The position numbers were made by a program, and so were the translations under genes. The notes beneath the pieces were generated by a model that saw only the letters and a program-made list of their open reading frames with translations, did no database searches and was not told the origin of the DNA. Of a DNA stretch of 64,000 nt, positions 1 to 8,207 are shown in pieces (the stretch's first letter is position 1; every line of letters begins with the position of its first letter). The DNA is from Competibacter sp963695105. GTDB taxonomy: Bacteria > Pseudomonadota > Gammaproteobacteria > Competibacterales > Competibacteraceae. Location: positions 1 through 64,000 of the forward strand of contig CAVOGC010000006.1 of NCBI GenBank assembly GCA_963695105.1, read 5' to 3'.

Positions 1-438
1 TCCGCTACGCCCACTTCCTCCATCTTGCCGTACACCTTGTTGGTCGAGGCATTGATGAAGAAGCTCTCCGGGCTGAGCCGGCGCACCGCATCCAGGACGT
101 TGAAAGTACCGAAGGCGTTGATCTCGAAGTCCTCTCGCGGGTCGGTCACCGACGTGGTTACCGCCACTTGGGCCGCCAGATGCAGCACCACATCGGGTCG
201 GAGGTCGCCAACGATGCGGTCCATCGCCGCCGGATCGCGGATGTCGGCGCGCTCAAAACGGATGTCGACCCGTTCACGCAACCAGCGCAAGTTGTCTTCG
301 GTGCCTCGCCGGGACAGATTATCCAGGATGGCGACGGTCCAGCCATGCTCCGCGAAGTAGCGCGCCGTGTTGACGCCGATGAAGCCGGCGCCACCGGTGA
401 TCAGGATGGTTTTGGCGTTGAGGGGTATCGTTGTTCAT
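1..438 (-). CDS. NAD-dependent sugar epimerase/dehydratase, partial, apparent frameshift near start
   Basis: N-terminal part of an extended short-chain dehydrogenase acting on a nucleotide sugar. It runs off the left edge. The reading frame shows the NAD-binding glycine motif GGAGFIG about 15 residues from the start, LHLAAQ, and the active-site segment ASTNKVYG, with Tyr in YG. The STNKVYG form is typical of the CDP-paratose 2-epimerase/UDP-glucose-epimerase-like branch, but the exact substrate is not certain. The plausible ATG at 438 is one base out of frame with the body of the protein. Removing one base from the four-base C run (plus strand G at 422-425) would join them. No other good start exists in the body frame. 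It is the last gene seen of the polysaccharide operon, six bases after the glycosyltransferase stop. Confidence 0.75.
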
Positions 439-444
439 GAAGAA

Positions 445-1641
445 TCACTGGACCAGATGAGGAAAAATTCGGTCGAAGGCGTTCCAGAACACTGTTTCCG
501 CCTTTGCCCGCGTGTAGTGTTGCTCCACCCGTCGGCGCGCGCCGACGGCCAGCCGCGCCCGCAACGCCCGGTCCGTCACGATCCGCGAAATAGCGAATGC
601 CATGTCACCTGGGTCGAAGTCAACCAGAAAACCGGTGTCGTCGTCGATGACAAACTCTTCCGGCCCCCCGCAGCGGGTGGACACCACCGGACAGCCGCAG
701 GCCATGGCTTCGAGCGCGGCGATGCACAGTCCTTCCTGATGAGAAGGCAGCGCGAACATGTCGAGCGTTCGCAAACGATCGCGCAACTCGGGATGCGAGA
801 GGTAGGGCAGAAACTCCACCCGACCCTCCAGACCCAGCGCGCGAACCCGGCTACGAACCGCCTCGTCGGGCGTCCCGCCGATCAGCAGCGCGGTCACCTC
901 CGGACCTCTACCTCCGATCCGCGCCAAAGTCGCCAGAAGCAATTCCAGATTCTTGCGTGGGTCATCCAGCCGGCCGGAAAAGCCGATCCGCCCCGGCACC
1001 ACCGCCTCGGGCCGCGCCGAAAAGAAATCCGCGTCCACCGGCATCGGCAGTACCCCGGCGGTCACCGGGGCACCAGCGATTCGGTCCAGGGCGCGGCGGG
1101 TGTACTCGCTGAGCGCCAGAATCGAACCCGCGCTCAATACCCACCGTTCCAGCCGGCGCAGCACCGGCGCGTTCACCACACGGTCGAGCGCCTTGCGCGG
1201 CCAAGGGAAACGCGCCACCCGATCCTTGCGATCCCCTTGCCAGTCGGTCGCCACCCAAGCCAGGAACGGTCGTCCGGTCTGCCGGTAGGGCATGGCCGCC
1301 AGCGCGTTGCCCGCCACCGTCACATAGGCCGCGCACGATGCCATCACCCGTCGCCAGTGCGTCGTGGCTAGGTAATGGGTAAATTCCAGCTCGGGCAGCC
1401 AGGCGCCAATGGCGTGAGTTTCGTAATCCTCCAGCCCGCGCCGGGTCTCCGCGCCCACCCGGTTGCGCAATAGCCGAAAGCTCGGCACCGACAGATGCGG
1501 CGAGACGCTGTACGGTTCGTAATGGGCCAGCACCGGTTCAAACCCCTTATCGCGCAGCGTGCGGGCGATGAACCCGGTCATGGCCGGCACCCCGCCGCTG
1601 CCCGGGGCGATGGTGGAAATCAATACCCGAGGCCGGATCAT
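445..1641 (-). CDS. Glycosyltransferase family 4
   Basis: A 398-residue GT-B fold retaining glycosyltransferase, cytoplasmic or membrane-associated, that transfers a sugar from a nucleotide donor during polysaccharide assembly. The N-terminal half has the glycine-rich GSGGVP loop near residue 15. The C-terminal donor-binding half carries GRLDDPRKNLELLL and the EX7E motif in EGLCIAALEAMACGCPVVS around residue 300. The start ATG overlaps the stop of the amidotransferase gene by ATGA, so the two are probably translationally coupled. Donor and acceptor cannot be read from sequence. The context of UDP-xylose synthase, amidotransferase and epimerase points to an exopolysaccharide or capsule. Confidence 0.9.
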   Translation of the reverse strand: MIRPRVLISTIAPGSGGVPAMTGFIARTLRDKGFEPVLAHYEPYSVSPHLSVPSFRLLRNRVGAETRRGLEDYETHAIGAWLPELEFTHYLATTHWRRVMASCAAYVTVAGNALAAMPYRQTGRPFLAWVATDWQGDRKDRVARFPWPRKALDRVVNAPVLRRLERWVLSAGSILALSEYTRRALDRIAGAPVTAGVLPMPVDADFFSARPEAVVPGRIGFSGRLDDPRKNLELLLATLARIGGRGPEVTALLIGGTPDEAVRSRVRALGLEGRVEFLPYLSHPELRDRLRTLDMFALPSHQEGLCIAALEAMACGCPVVSTRCGGPEEFVIDDDTGFLVDFDPGDMAFAISRIVTDRALRARLAVGARRRVEQHYTRAKAETVFWNAFDRIFPHLVQ

Positions 1642-3473
1642 CCGTTAACGCCCCGTGCCTCGCCCCCTACCCGCCGCGCCCAGCGCCGCGCCCAATGTTC
1701 CCGACCGACCGCCGGTGCTCCGGCTGCCGGCAGCCGTTCCAGCCAGTCCCGCACCGGAGTCTGAAAGCCGGTCTTGGGCCGATCCACGATCTCGGCCGGC
1801 AACGGCTGGCTCGGACTTCGCCCCAGCAGGATTTTTCCACCCGGCCCCCGCATCGTTACCAGCGCCGGCGCCAACTGTCGCAAAACCTCGGCATCCACCA
1901 GCGGCGTCCGGATCTCCAGCGAATGCGCCATGCCCGCCCAATCCGCGTCGCGCAACAACTGGTTGCGCATGTACAGCGCCGCCTCCAGCGCCGCCACCCG
2001 GCCAAACGGTGTGCCCGGATCGGGTTCCAACACCGCACCGATGTGTTGCAACGGGCATAGTTGCCGCACACTCTCCCGTGCCCGCTCCTCCCCCAGTAGA
2101 CCCGGCAACTCCCACGGCATAAACAGTCCGCGCCGGAGCAGGTAGGCGCCCGGATAGCTGCCGGCGTATTCCAGCAGGCTCAGTGCCTTGGGGGTGAGGC
2201 GCGCGGCGTAAGACCCGAAGAGCGAACAGCCCAGACGACGCAGAGCGCGGCCCAGACCCGGGATGCGTGCCAGTGGACCGAACCACCGGACCCATCTCGG
2301 GATATCCCGAAACGAGGGATAGCCGCCGAACAACTCGTCGCCGCCCAGACCGGACATCACCACCTTCAGCCCCTGCTCGCGCGCCGCCTTGCTGACGAAC
2401 CAGGTGTTGATGCCGTCGATGCTCGGTTGGTCCATCGCCCGCAAGATTCGCGGCAAGTCGCTGCGGAATTCGGCTTCATCCACCACTCGTGTCACATGTC
2501 GGGCGCCGTAGCGGGCCGCCACTCGCTCCGCCAGAGGCGCTTCATCGTCGGCTCGGCCCCGGAATTCGGCAAAGGCCAAGGTCACGGTCTGGACCTCCGT
2601 CGGCCCGGCATCACGCATCAAGCCCAGCAGCGCGCCGGAATCCACTCCCGCCGATAAAAATACGCCCACCGGTACGTCCGCCACCACATGATGGCGGACC
2701 GAATCCAGCAATGCCTCCCGCACCCGCTCTTGCAGCGCCTCCTCGTCCAATCGAATCGGCTCCGCCGCCGCCCGCTGGAATACCTTCGCGATGGAAAAAT
2801 AACGCGTCGGCTCACGCGGCCCTAATTCATCCACCCACAGCGCGCAACCGGCCGGCAGGGCGCGGATGTCGCGATACAGCGTGTGCGGCTCCGGGACGCT
2901 GCCGAACAGATAGAACCCAGCTTCGCCCGCCGAGTTAGGCTCGCCCGAAATCGCCCCACCGGCCCGCAGCGCTTTCACTTGCGACGCGAAGCGCAGTGAC
3001 CGGCCGTCGCTGGCGTAGTACAGCGGTTTGATGCCATAAGGATCGCGCGCCAGAAGCAGAGCCCGTCGCCGGGCATCCCACAGCGCGAAGGCAAACATTC
3101 CCCGCAGTTCCTCCACCAGCGCCGCACCCTTCTCCGCGTACAGGTGCAGTAACACCTCGGTGTCGGAATCGGAGCGGAACACTCGTCCGCGCGCCTCCAA
3201 ACCCCGCCGCAGCGTCCGGTAGTTGTAAATCTCGCCGTTGAAGGTCACCACCTGCCCACCGTCGGTACTGGCCATCGGCTGCGCCCCACGCTCGGACAGG
3301 TCGATGATCGCCAATCGCCGGTGCGCCAGCCCCAACCGGCCGTCGTCGGCATACCACTCCCCCGCCCCATCCGGCCCGCGTACCGTCATGTGGTCGCGCA
3401 TGCGGCGCAATTCCACCCGCTCCACGTCGGGCGCCGCATGATGATGGGCGAAGATGCCGGCGATTCCGCACAC
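1638..3473 (-). CDS. asnB: Asparagine synthetase-type glutamine amidotransferase (polysaccharide locus)
   Basis: A class II glutamine amidotransferase fused to an asparagine-synthetase ATP-pyrophosphatase domain, about 611 residues. I choose the GTG at 3473 because it puts the nucleophilic cysteine at position 2 (CGIAGIF), as maturation of this family requires. It also removes an overlap with the upstream gene. The N-terminal domain shows RGPDGAG and the glutaminase loop FNGEIYN. The synthetase domain has the PP-loop LSAGVDSGAL near residue 270 and GLGGDELFGGYPSF. AsnB homologues in sugar clusters often amidate uronic acids or other sugar components rather than making free asparagine, so that role is inferred from the neighbours. 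It overlaps the GT4 gene by 4 bp. Confidence 0.88.
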   Translation of the reverse strand: MCGIAGIFAHHHAAPDVERVELRRMRDHMTVRGPDGAGEWYADDGRLGLAHRRLAIIDLSERGAQPMASTDGGQVVTFNGEIYNYRTLRRGLEARGRVFRSDSDTEVLLHLYAEKGAALVEELRGMFAFALWDARRRALLLARDPYGIKPLYYASDGRSLRFASQVKALRAGGAISGEPNSAGEAGFYLFGSVPEPHTLYRDIRALPAGCALWVDELGPREPTRYFSIAKVFQRAAAEPIRLDEEALQERVREALLDSVRHHVVADVPVGVFLSAGVDSGALLGLMRDAGPTEVQTVTLAFAEFRGRADDEAPLAERVAARYGARHVTRVVDEAEFRSDLPRILRAMDQPSIDGINTWFVSKAAREQGLKVVMSGLGGDELFGGYPSFRDIPRWVRWFGPLARIPGLGRALRRLGCSLFGSYAARLTPKALSLLEYAGSYPGAYLLRRGLFMPWELPGLLGEERARESVRQLCPLQHIGAVLEPDPGTPFGRVAALEAALYMRNQLLRDADWAGMAHSLEIRTPLVDAEVLRQLAPALVTMRGPGGKILLGRSPSQPLPAEIVDRPKTGFQTPVRDWLERLPAAGAPAVGREHWARRWARRVGGEARGVNG

Positions 3474-3501
3474 CGCTTTCAAGCAACCAGCGCTTTTGCG
3501 C

Positions 3502-4536
3502 TCACAATGCCTCCACCTCGATCGAATCGCCAAAGGTCTCGATCCCCAGTCGCTCCGCCACCTTGCGCGCCCGAGCGTCGATCATCGGCGAGATCACGAT
3601 CAGCCGGTTGGCGGTTCGCTGGTGCAATTTTTCGTAAAACCGCGCCTTGCGTTCGAATATGTACATGCCGGCTTTATCGATGGAAGATTTCAACTCGCAG
3701 ATCAGCAGCAGGCCGTTCTTGACGATCACGTCGAGTTCCACCTGCTCCGGCCGGCCGAACACTTCGCCCGTGTCGTCGTATTCGGTGACATTCAGTACCC
3801 GCACGTCGAAGTTCTCTTCCAGAATCCCGGCCAAGGCGTCGCGAAACGCCTTCTCCGACTGCGTGCCCCAGCGCGCGCCCAAGGCACCGATGGAGCGTTC
3901 GAATTTTTTCGCCTGGGCCATGATCTCTTCGTGCATCCGGTCGAAGCGCCGGCCGGACTCTTCCCACTCGCGCGCCTGCTCCTCCCGGTCGCGGTCCCGT
4001 TCGGCCTTCTGCTCCTCCCACTTTCGATTCTGCTCGGCCTTCTGCGCTTCCCATTTGCGCGCTTCCTCCTCCCGGTCGCGGTCCCGTTCGGCCTTTTGCT
4101 CCTCCCACTTTCGATTCTGCTCGGCCTTCTGCGCTTCCCATTTGCGCGCTTCCTCCTCCCGGTCGCGGTCCCGTTCGGCCTTCTGCTCCTCCCATTTGCG
4201 CGTTTCCTCCTCCCACTTGCGATCCTGCTCGGCCTTCTGCGCTTCCCATTTGCGCGTCTGCTCCTCCCGGTCGCGCGCCTGATCGGCCTTCTGTTCCTCC
4301 CACTTGCGATCCTGCTCGGCCTTCTGCGCTTCCCATTTGCGCGTCTGCTCCTCCCGGTCGCGACGTAGTTCGTTCAACAAGGTGTAAAACCGATCCTCGG
4401 TTTCCAGGCGCCCGGCATATTCCCGCCGCGTCATTTCCAGGATATAGGCGCGAAAATCCGGGTCTTCCCGCAGCCAACCCGGCAATTCCCGCTTGAGCGT
4501 CTCTTTCAGGGATTCCACATCCATCCTCGCCTCCAC
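3502..4536 (-). CDS. Coiled-coil repeat protein with PD-(D/E)XK-like C-terminal domain (DUF3782 type)
   Basis: A 344-residue protein in three parts. The short N-terminal domain (1-60) contains LRRELPGWLREDPDF-like helices. A highly charged coiled coil (about 60-205) is built from repeats around RKWEEQKAERDRDREEE. The C-terminal domain (about 215-344) has EKAFRDAL, then ELDVIVKNGLLLICELKSS, the E/D...ExK signature of the PD-(D/E)XK nuclease fold. DUF3782 proteins share this layout and have no established role. Whether it cuts DNA is unknown. It sits between uxs and asnB on the same strand with 19-30 bp gaps, so it is cotranscribed with sugar genes, which is unexpected for a nuclease-like protein. 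A start at 4524 (second Met) is also possible. Confidence 0.85.
   Translation of the reverse strand: MEARMDVESLKETLKRELPGWLREDPDFRAYILEMTRREYAGRLETEDRFYTLLNELRRDREEQTRKWEAQKAEQDRKWEEQKADQARDREEQTRKWEAQKAEQDRKWEEETRKWEEQKAERDRDREEEARKWEAQKAEQNRKWEEQKAERDRDREEEARKWEAQKAEQNRKWEEQKAERDRDREEQAREWEESGRRFDRMHEEIMAQAKKFERSIGALGARWGTQSEKAFRDALAGILEENFDVRVLNVTEYDDTGEVFGRPEQVELDVIVKNGLLLICELKSSIDKAGMYIFERKARFYEKLHQRTANRLIVISPMIDARARKVAERLGIETFGDSIEVEAL
3960..4370 (-). repeat. 87-bp in-frame tandem repeat in the coiled-coil gene
   Basis: Nucleotide units repeat at exact 87-bp spacing (matching points 3994, 4081 and 4168 on the plus strand), giving 29-residue protein units. Shorter and more diverged units continue to about 4370. 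Adjacent units are nearly identical, which suggests recent expansion or ongoing homogenisation by recombination or slippage. Unit number is likely to vary between strains. Confidence 0.85.
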
Positions 4537-4555
4537 CCGTCCCAGTTCGACCGTA

Positions 4556-5528
4556 TCATGATCCTTCGGTCCGCCCGCTCAGCAGGAGGTCGAAATAGGC
4601 GATGGTTCGCCGCAACCCTTCCTCCAGATGAATCACCGGCTCCCAGCCACCCAAAATTGACTTTGCCAAGCTGATATCCGGTTTGCGCTGCAATGGGTCG
4701 TCGCTCGGCAAGGGATGATAGCTCAGCGCCGAGCACGACCCGGTCAACTCGATCACTTTCTCCGCCAACTCCTTGATGGTGAACTCGCCCGGATTGCCCA
4801 GGTTCACAGGCCCGGTGAAATCATCTGGCGTGGCCATCAATCGCAATAGCCCCTCGATCAGATCGTCCACGATAGCAGAACGAACGGGTCTGGCCACCCT
4901 CGCCGTAGAGGGTGATCGGCTGGTCGCGTAGCGCCTGCACGATGAAATTGGACACCACGCGGCCATCGTTGGGGTGCATGCGGGGACCGTAGGTGTTGAA
5001 GATGCGCGCCACCTTGATGTTCAGACCATGCTGGCGGCGGTAGTCGAAAAACAGCGTCTCGGCGCAACGCTTGCCCTCGTCGTAGCAACTGCGCCGGCCG
5101 ATCGGGTTGACGTGGCCCCAGTAGTCCTCGCGCTGCGGATGCAGCTCCGGATCACCATACACTTCGCTGGTGGAGGCTTGCAGGATCCTGGCCTTTACCC
5201 GCTTGGCCAGCCCCAGCATATTGATCGCCCCATGCACGCTGGTCTTGGTGGTCTGCACCGGATCGAACTGGTAATGAATCGGCGAAGCCGGACAGGCCAG
5301 ATTGAAGATCTCGTCCACCTCCACATACAGCGGAAAGGTGACGTCGTGCCGCATCAACTCGAAGTGCGGATTATCGAGAATGCGCAGCAGGTTGTCCTTG
5401 GCACCGGTATAGAAGTTGTCCACGCACAGCACGTCGTGTCCAGCAGCCAGTAGACGCTCGCACAGATGGGAACCGAGGAAACCGGCACCGCCGGTAACCA
5501 GTACGCGTTTGCGAAGGGTGGGTTTCAT
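4556..5528 (-). pseudogene. uxs: UDP-glucuronate decarboxylase (UDP-xylose synthase), single-base frameshift
   Basis: Converts UDP-glucuronate to UDP-xylose using bound NAD. The first 225 residues are clean: GGAGFLGSHLCERLL near the start, DNFYTG, the family signature LACPASPIHYQ, the catalytic STSEVYGD, and YDEGKRCAE with the active-site Tyr-Lys. After RSFCY the frame is lost. The continuation VDDLIEGLLRLM and the C-terminus to the stop at 4556 are in the next frame. One extra base at about 4871 (TATCGTGG where TATGTGG is expected) explains it, so this is either a very recent mutation or a sequence error. It is the first gene of the minus-strand polysaccharide operon, downstream of the ops-like leader element. 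Confidence 0.88.
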
Positions 5529-5635
5529 GGTGGCTTATAAAAAAACGGAACGGGTTGCTGGAACTCTGAAGATGAACAGATAAAACGTCGTTCACCAAAA
5601 ACAGATCCTCGTATGAATAAAAGTGCAAAGTGCGG

Positions 5636-5648
5636 CCAAGCTACCGCC
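5636..5648 (-). promoter_or_regulatory. ops-like element for RfaH recruitment
   Basis: On the minus strand the leader of the uxs operon reads GGCGGTAGCTTGG, which matches the enterobacterial ops element (GGCGGTAGCGTGC) at 11 of 13 positions, including the GGCGGTAG core and the TG that follows. It lies about 108 nt upstream of the uxs ATG, in untranslated leader and in the correct orientation. An RfaH-type gene begins about 215 bp away on the other strand. Site and regulator being side by side is strong circumstantial support. A transcription start was not identified. Confidence 0.7.
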
Positions 5649-5694
5649 CTACCGTGCTGGAAGCGGCATCGCTTGGGAATCATGGCGGCACAAA

Positions 5695-5715
5695 TTCGTT
5701 CAAAAAATGAACGAA
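5695..5715. repeat. Perfect 8-bp inverted repeat with 5-nt A loop in the uxs/rfaH intergenic region
   Basis: TTCGTTCA, five A, then TGAACGAA. Neither side has a long T tract, so it reads more like an operator or a short hairpin than an intrinsic terminator. It lies within the 332-bp divergent region 5529-5860, upstream of the ops-like site with respect to the uxs operon. Confidence 0.5.
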
Positions 5716-5802
5716 CGATAGCTTGAAAAGGCTAACGCTGCTTCAGCCTGGGTGCAAGCATGCCTTACTCGCCCGAAGGGAAGTGCGCACCGACCGATAG
5801 GC

Positions 5803-5831
5803 TTGCATTTTAGCCATGCATGCGGAATAGT
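5803..5831 (+). promoter_or_regulatory. Possible sigma-70 promoter for the rfaH-like gene
   Basis: TTGCAT (5803-5808) and AATAGT (5826-5831) with a 17-bp spacer, ending 29 bp before the rfaH-like start. Both hexamers are imperfect matches and no other evidence supports the site. Confidence 0.3.
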
Positions 5832-5860
5832 GCGGCCCGATCACCCCAGCACATAACCCG

Positions 5861-6397
5861 ATGATGAATGCTCCCACCGCTCAAACTCATCCCACCGCTG
5901 GCTGCTGGCTCGCCGTCTTCAGCAAGCCGCGCCGGGAAACGGAAGCGGCCGAACAATTGACGCGCCAGGAGTTTACGATATTCCTGCCGCAAGTCCGTGT
6001 CCGCCGCCGGCTGCGTGGCCAGTGGCGCGACGTGATCGAGCCGATGTTCCCGCGCTATCTGTTTCTATGGGCCGTGCCGGGCCAGGACGACCTGCGACCG
6101 GTGCGTTCGACGCGCGGCGTGGTCGGTCTGGTCCGGTTCGGCGGCGAGTTGCGGTCCGTGCCCGAACCGGTGATCGCCGAATTGCGGCGGGTCTGTGTGG
6201 GGGGCGTGCTGGAACTGCCGTCGCCGCTGGTCCCCGGTTCCCGGGTGCGGATCCTCACCGGCCCGTTCGCCGGCCATGAGGCGGAACTGCTGCACACGGA
6301 CGGCGCGCACCGGGCGCGGGTGCTGCTGGAACTGCTCGGGCAGATGAACGCGTTGGCGTTCCCGCTGGACGCGCTGGCGCCGGCCGAAAACCGCTAG
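5861..6397 (+). CDS. rfaH: RfaH-like NusG-family antitermination factor
   Basis: A NusG paralogue of 178 residues that is expected to bind RNA polymerase paused at ops and stop early or Rho-dependent termination in long polysaccharide operons. The NGN domain begins CWLAVFSKPRRE, contains the RfaH-like FLPQVRVRRR and PMFPRYLFLW, and is followed by the linker and a C-terminal KOW domain with GSRVRILTGPFAGHEAEL near residue 130. Length and the N-terminal motif fit RfaH better than housekeeping NusG. It faces away from the uxs operon, whose leader carries an ops match. The second Met (5864) is an equally good start. The 3' 341 bp of this gene lie inside the duplicated unit and recur, broken, at 11145-11486. 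Confidence 0.88.
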   Translation: MMNAPTAQTHPTAGCWLAVFSKPRRETEAAEQLTRQEFTIFLPQVRVRRRLRGQWRDVIEPMFPRYLFLWAVPGQDDLRPVRSTRGVVGLVRFGGELRSVPEPVIAELRRVCVGGVLELPSPLVPGSRVRILTGPFAGHEAELLHTDGAHRARVLLELLGQMNALAFPLDALAPAENR

Positions 6398-6425
6398 CCC
6401 TCGCAACACCTGCCATCTGAACCAC

Positions 6426-8186
6426 TCAATACCACCAGAAAATCATCGACAGCGACACCAGCGCCACCACGCCGTTCAGCGGCAGCCCGATCCGCAGATA
6501 ATCGGTGAAACGGTAGCCACCCGGCCCGTACACCATCAGGTTGGTCTGGTAACCGATCGGCGTGGAAAATTCGGCCGAGGCCGCCATCATGATCGCCAGC
6601 GCGAACGGCACGATGCTCACGTCCAGATTCGCCGTCACCGCCTGGGCGATCGGGAACATCAGCAGCGCCGCCGCGTTATTGTTGACCACGGCGGTAAACA
6701 GCACCGTCGCCAGATAAACCATCACCAGATTCAGGGCCGGCGAATCCCCCGCCAGCCCCAACATCGCCGTCGCCACCTCCAAGGCCAGCCCGGTGCTTTG
6801 CAGCGCCCCGCCGATGCCGAACGCCGCCGCGATCACCAGCAGCACCGACCAGTCGATGCTTTGCCGGGCGCCGGCGACGCTGACGCAGCGGGTCAGCACC
6901 ATCAGCGCCGCCGCCGTCAGCGCCGCCTCGAACATGCCGACCAGCTCCAGCCCGGCCGCCAGCACCATCGCCACCAGAATGCCGAGCGCCAGCAACGCCC
7001 GCTCGTGTCGCAACGGCGTCGAATCGGGCACCGGACTGACCAGAAAGAAATCCCGGCTGTTGCGATGCCCTTCCAGAAAACCGACCCCGGCCTCGACCAG
7101 CAGGATATCGCCGGGCCGCAACACGATATCGCCGATCTTGCCGCCCAGCCGCTCGCCGTTGCGCGCCACCGCGATCACCACCGCCTTGTAGCGGTTGCGA
7201 AACCGGCCGTCGCGGATGCTGCGCCCGATCAGCGGGCAGGTGTTCGAGACCACCGCCTCGACCAGCAGTCGGTCGCTACGCCGCTCGGCCAGCTTGAACA
7301 CCTGATTCGAGGCTGAGGTCAGGCCACGGATGCGCTGCAAATCAACCACCGAATCGACCACGCCGACGAAGACCAGCCGGTCCCCGGCCTGCAAGATTTC
7401 CCGGGGCGACACCGCCGGCAGCACCGCGCCGTCGCGGTCGATTTCCATCAAATAGCAATCGGGCAGATGCCGCAGGCCGGCGGCCTCGATGGTCTTGCCC
7501 ACCAGTGGACCGTCCCGGTCGACCAGCATCTCCAGGGTATACCGACGCGGGTCGTCAGTCGGCGATACCGCCGGCCGCCGGTCCGGCAGCAGCCAGCGGC
7601 TGGTCAGAATGACGAACGACACCCCGACGATCGCCGCCGGCAAGCCAATCGGCGTGATGCTAAACATACCCAGTTGGACGTTGGCTCGGTCGATCAGCAG
7701 GCCGTTCACCACCAGATTGGTGCTGGTGCCGATCAGAGTGCAGGTGCCGCCCAGGATCGCGGCGTAGCTCAGCGGCAGCATCAGCTTGGAGACCGGCAGC
7801 CGGAACTTGCGCGCCCACTCACCCACGCCCGGAATCAGCATCGCGACCAACGGCGTGTTATTCAGGAAAGCGCTGAGCAATGTGACTGGGACCATCAGGC
7901 GTAACTGCGCTCGAGGCAACGACTCCGGCCGGCCCAGGATGCGCTGCGCCAGCCACTGCGCCCCGCCGGTTTCGCGCAACCCGGCCACCACCACATAAAG
8001 CGCTCCGACCGTGATCACGCCCTGGTTGGCCAAGCCTTCGAACGCTTTCGCCGGCGGCACGACCCCCACCAGCACCAGCAGCACCAGCCCCCCCAGGAAC
8101 AACATGTCCGGCGCAACCCGTGTAGTCGCCAGAACCCCCAGCAACGCCAGGATCAAACTGGCGGTAAACCAGGCTTCCCACCCCAT
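6426..8186 (-). CDS. SLC13-type permease with two RCK_C domains, probable sulfate transporter (copy 1)
   Basis: A 586-residue inner-membrane protein of the DASS/SLC13 family. Hydrophobic segments fill residues 1-200 and 395-586. The family signatures SAFLNNTPLVAM and IGTSTNLVVNG appear in the first half and NNNAAALLMFP plus the conserved PIGYQTN in the second. Between them lie two TrkA-C/RCK_C regulatory domains, each with a variant of GDRLVFVG or GDILLVEA. This architecture with cysDN next to it is known for bacterial and algal sulfate permeases, so sulfate is the likely substrate, though this is inferred from context. It is the last gene of the copy 1 operon, 21 bp after cysNC, and converges on rfaH. 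Confidence 0.85.
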   Translation of the reverse strand: MGWEAWFTASLILALLGVLATTRVAPDMLFLGGLVLLVLVGVVPPAKAFEGLANQGVITVGALYVVVAGLRETGGAQWLAQRILGRPESLPRAQLRLMVPVTLLSAFLNNTPLVAMLIPGVGEWARKFRLPVSKLMLPLSYAAILGGTCTLIGTSTNLVVNGLLIDRANVQLGMFSITPIGLPAAIVGVSFVILTSRWLLPDRRPAVSPTDDPRRYTLEMLVDRDGPLVGKTIEAAGLRHLPDCYLMEIDRDGAVLPAVSPREILQAGDRLVFVGVVDSVVDLQRIRGLTSASNQVFKLAERRSDRLLVEAVVSNTCPLIGRSIRDGRFRNRYKAVVIAVARNGERLGGKIGDIVLRPGDILLVEAGVGFLEGHRNSRDFFLVSPVPDSTPLRHERALLALGILVAMVLAAGLELVGMFEAALTAAALMVLTRCVSVAGARQSIDWSVLLVIAAAFGIGGALQSTGLALEVATAMLGLAGDSPALNLVMVYLATVLFTAVVNNNAAALLMFPIAQAVTANLDVSIVPFALAIMMAASAEFSTPIGYQTNLMVYGPGGYRFTDYLRIGLPLNGVVALVSLSMIFWWY

Positions 8187-8207
8187 GGAAGTGGCTACCC
8201 CCGTCGT

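Noticed and set aside
3960..4370. CRISPR array reading of the regular repeats
   Set aside because: Units are contiguous and in frame inside a coiled-coil gene with no unique spacers or cas genes. No CRISPR array is present in the window.
5695..5715. Intrinsic terminator for the divergent promoter region
   Set aside because: The hairpin has no T tract on either strand and no gene ends nearby.
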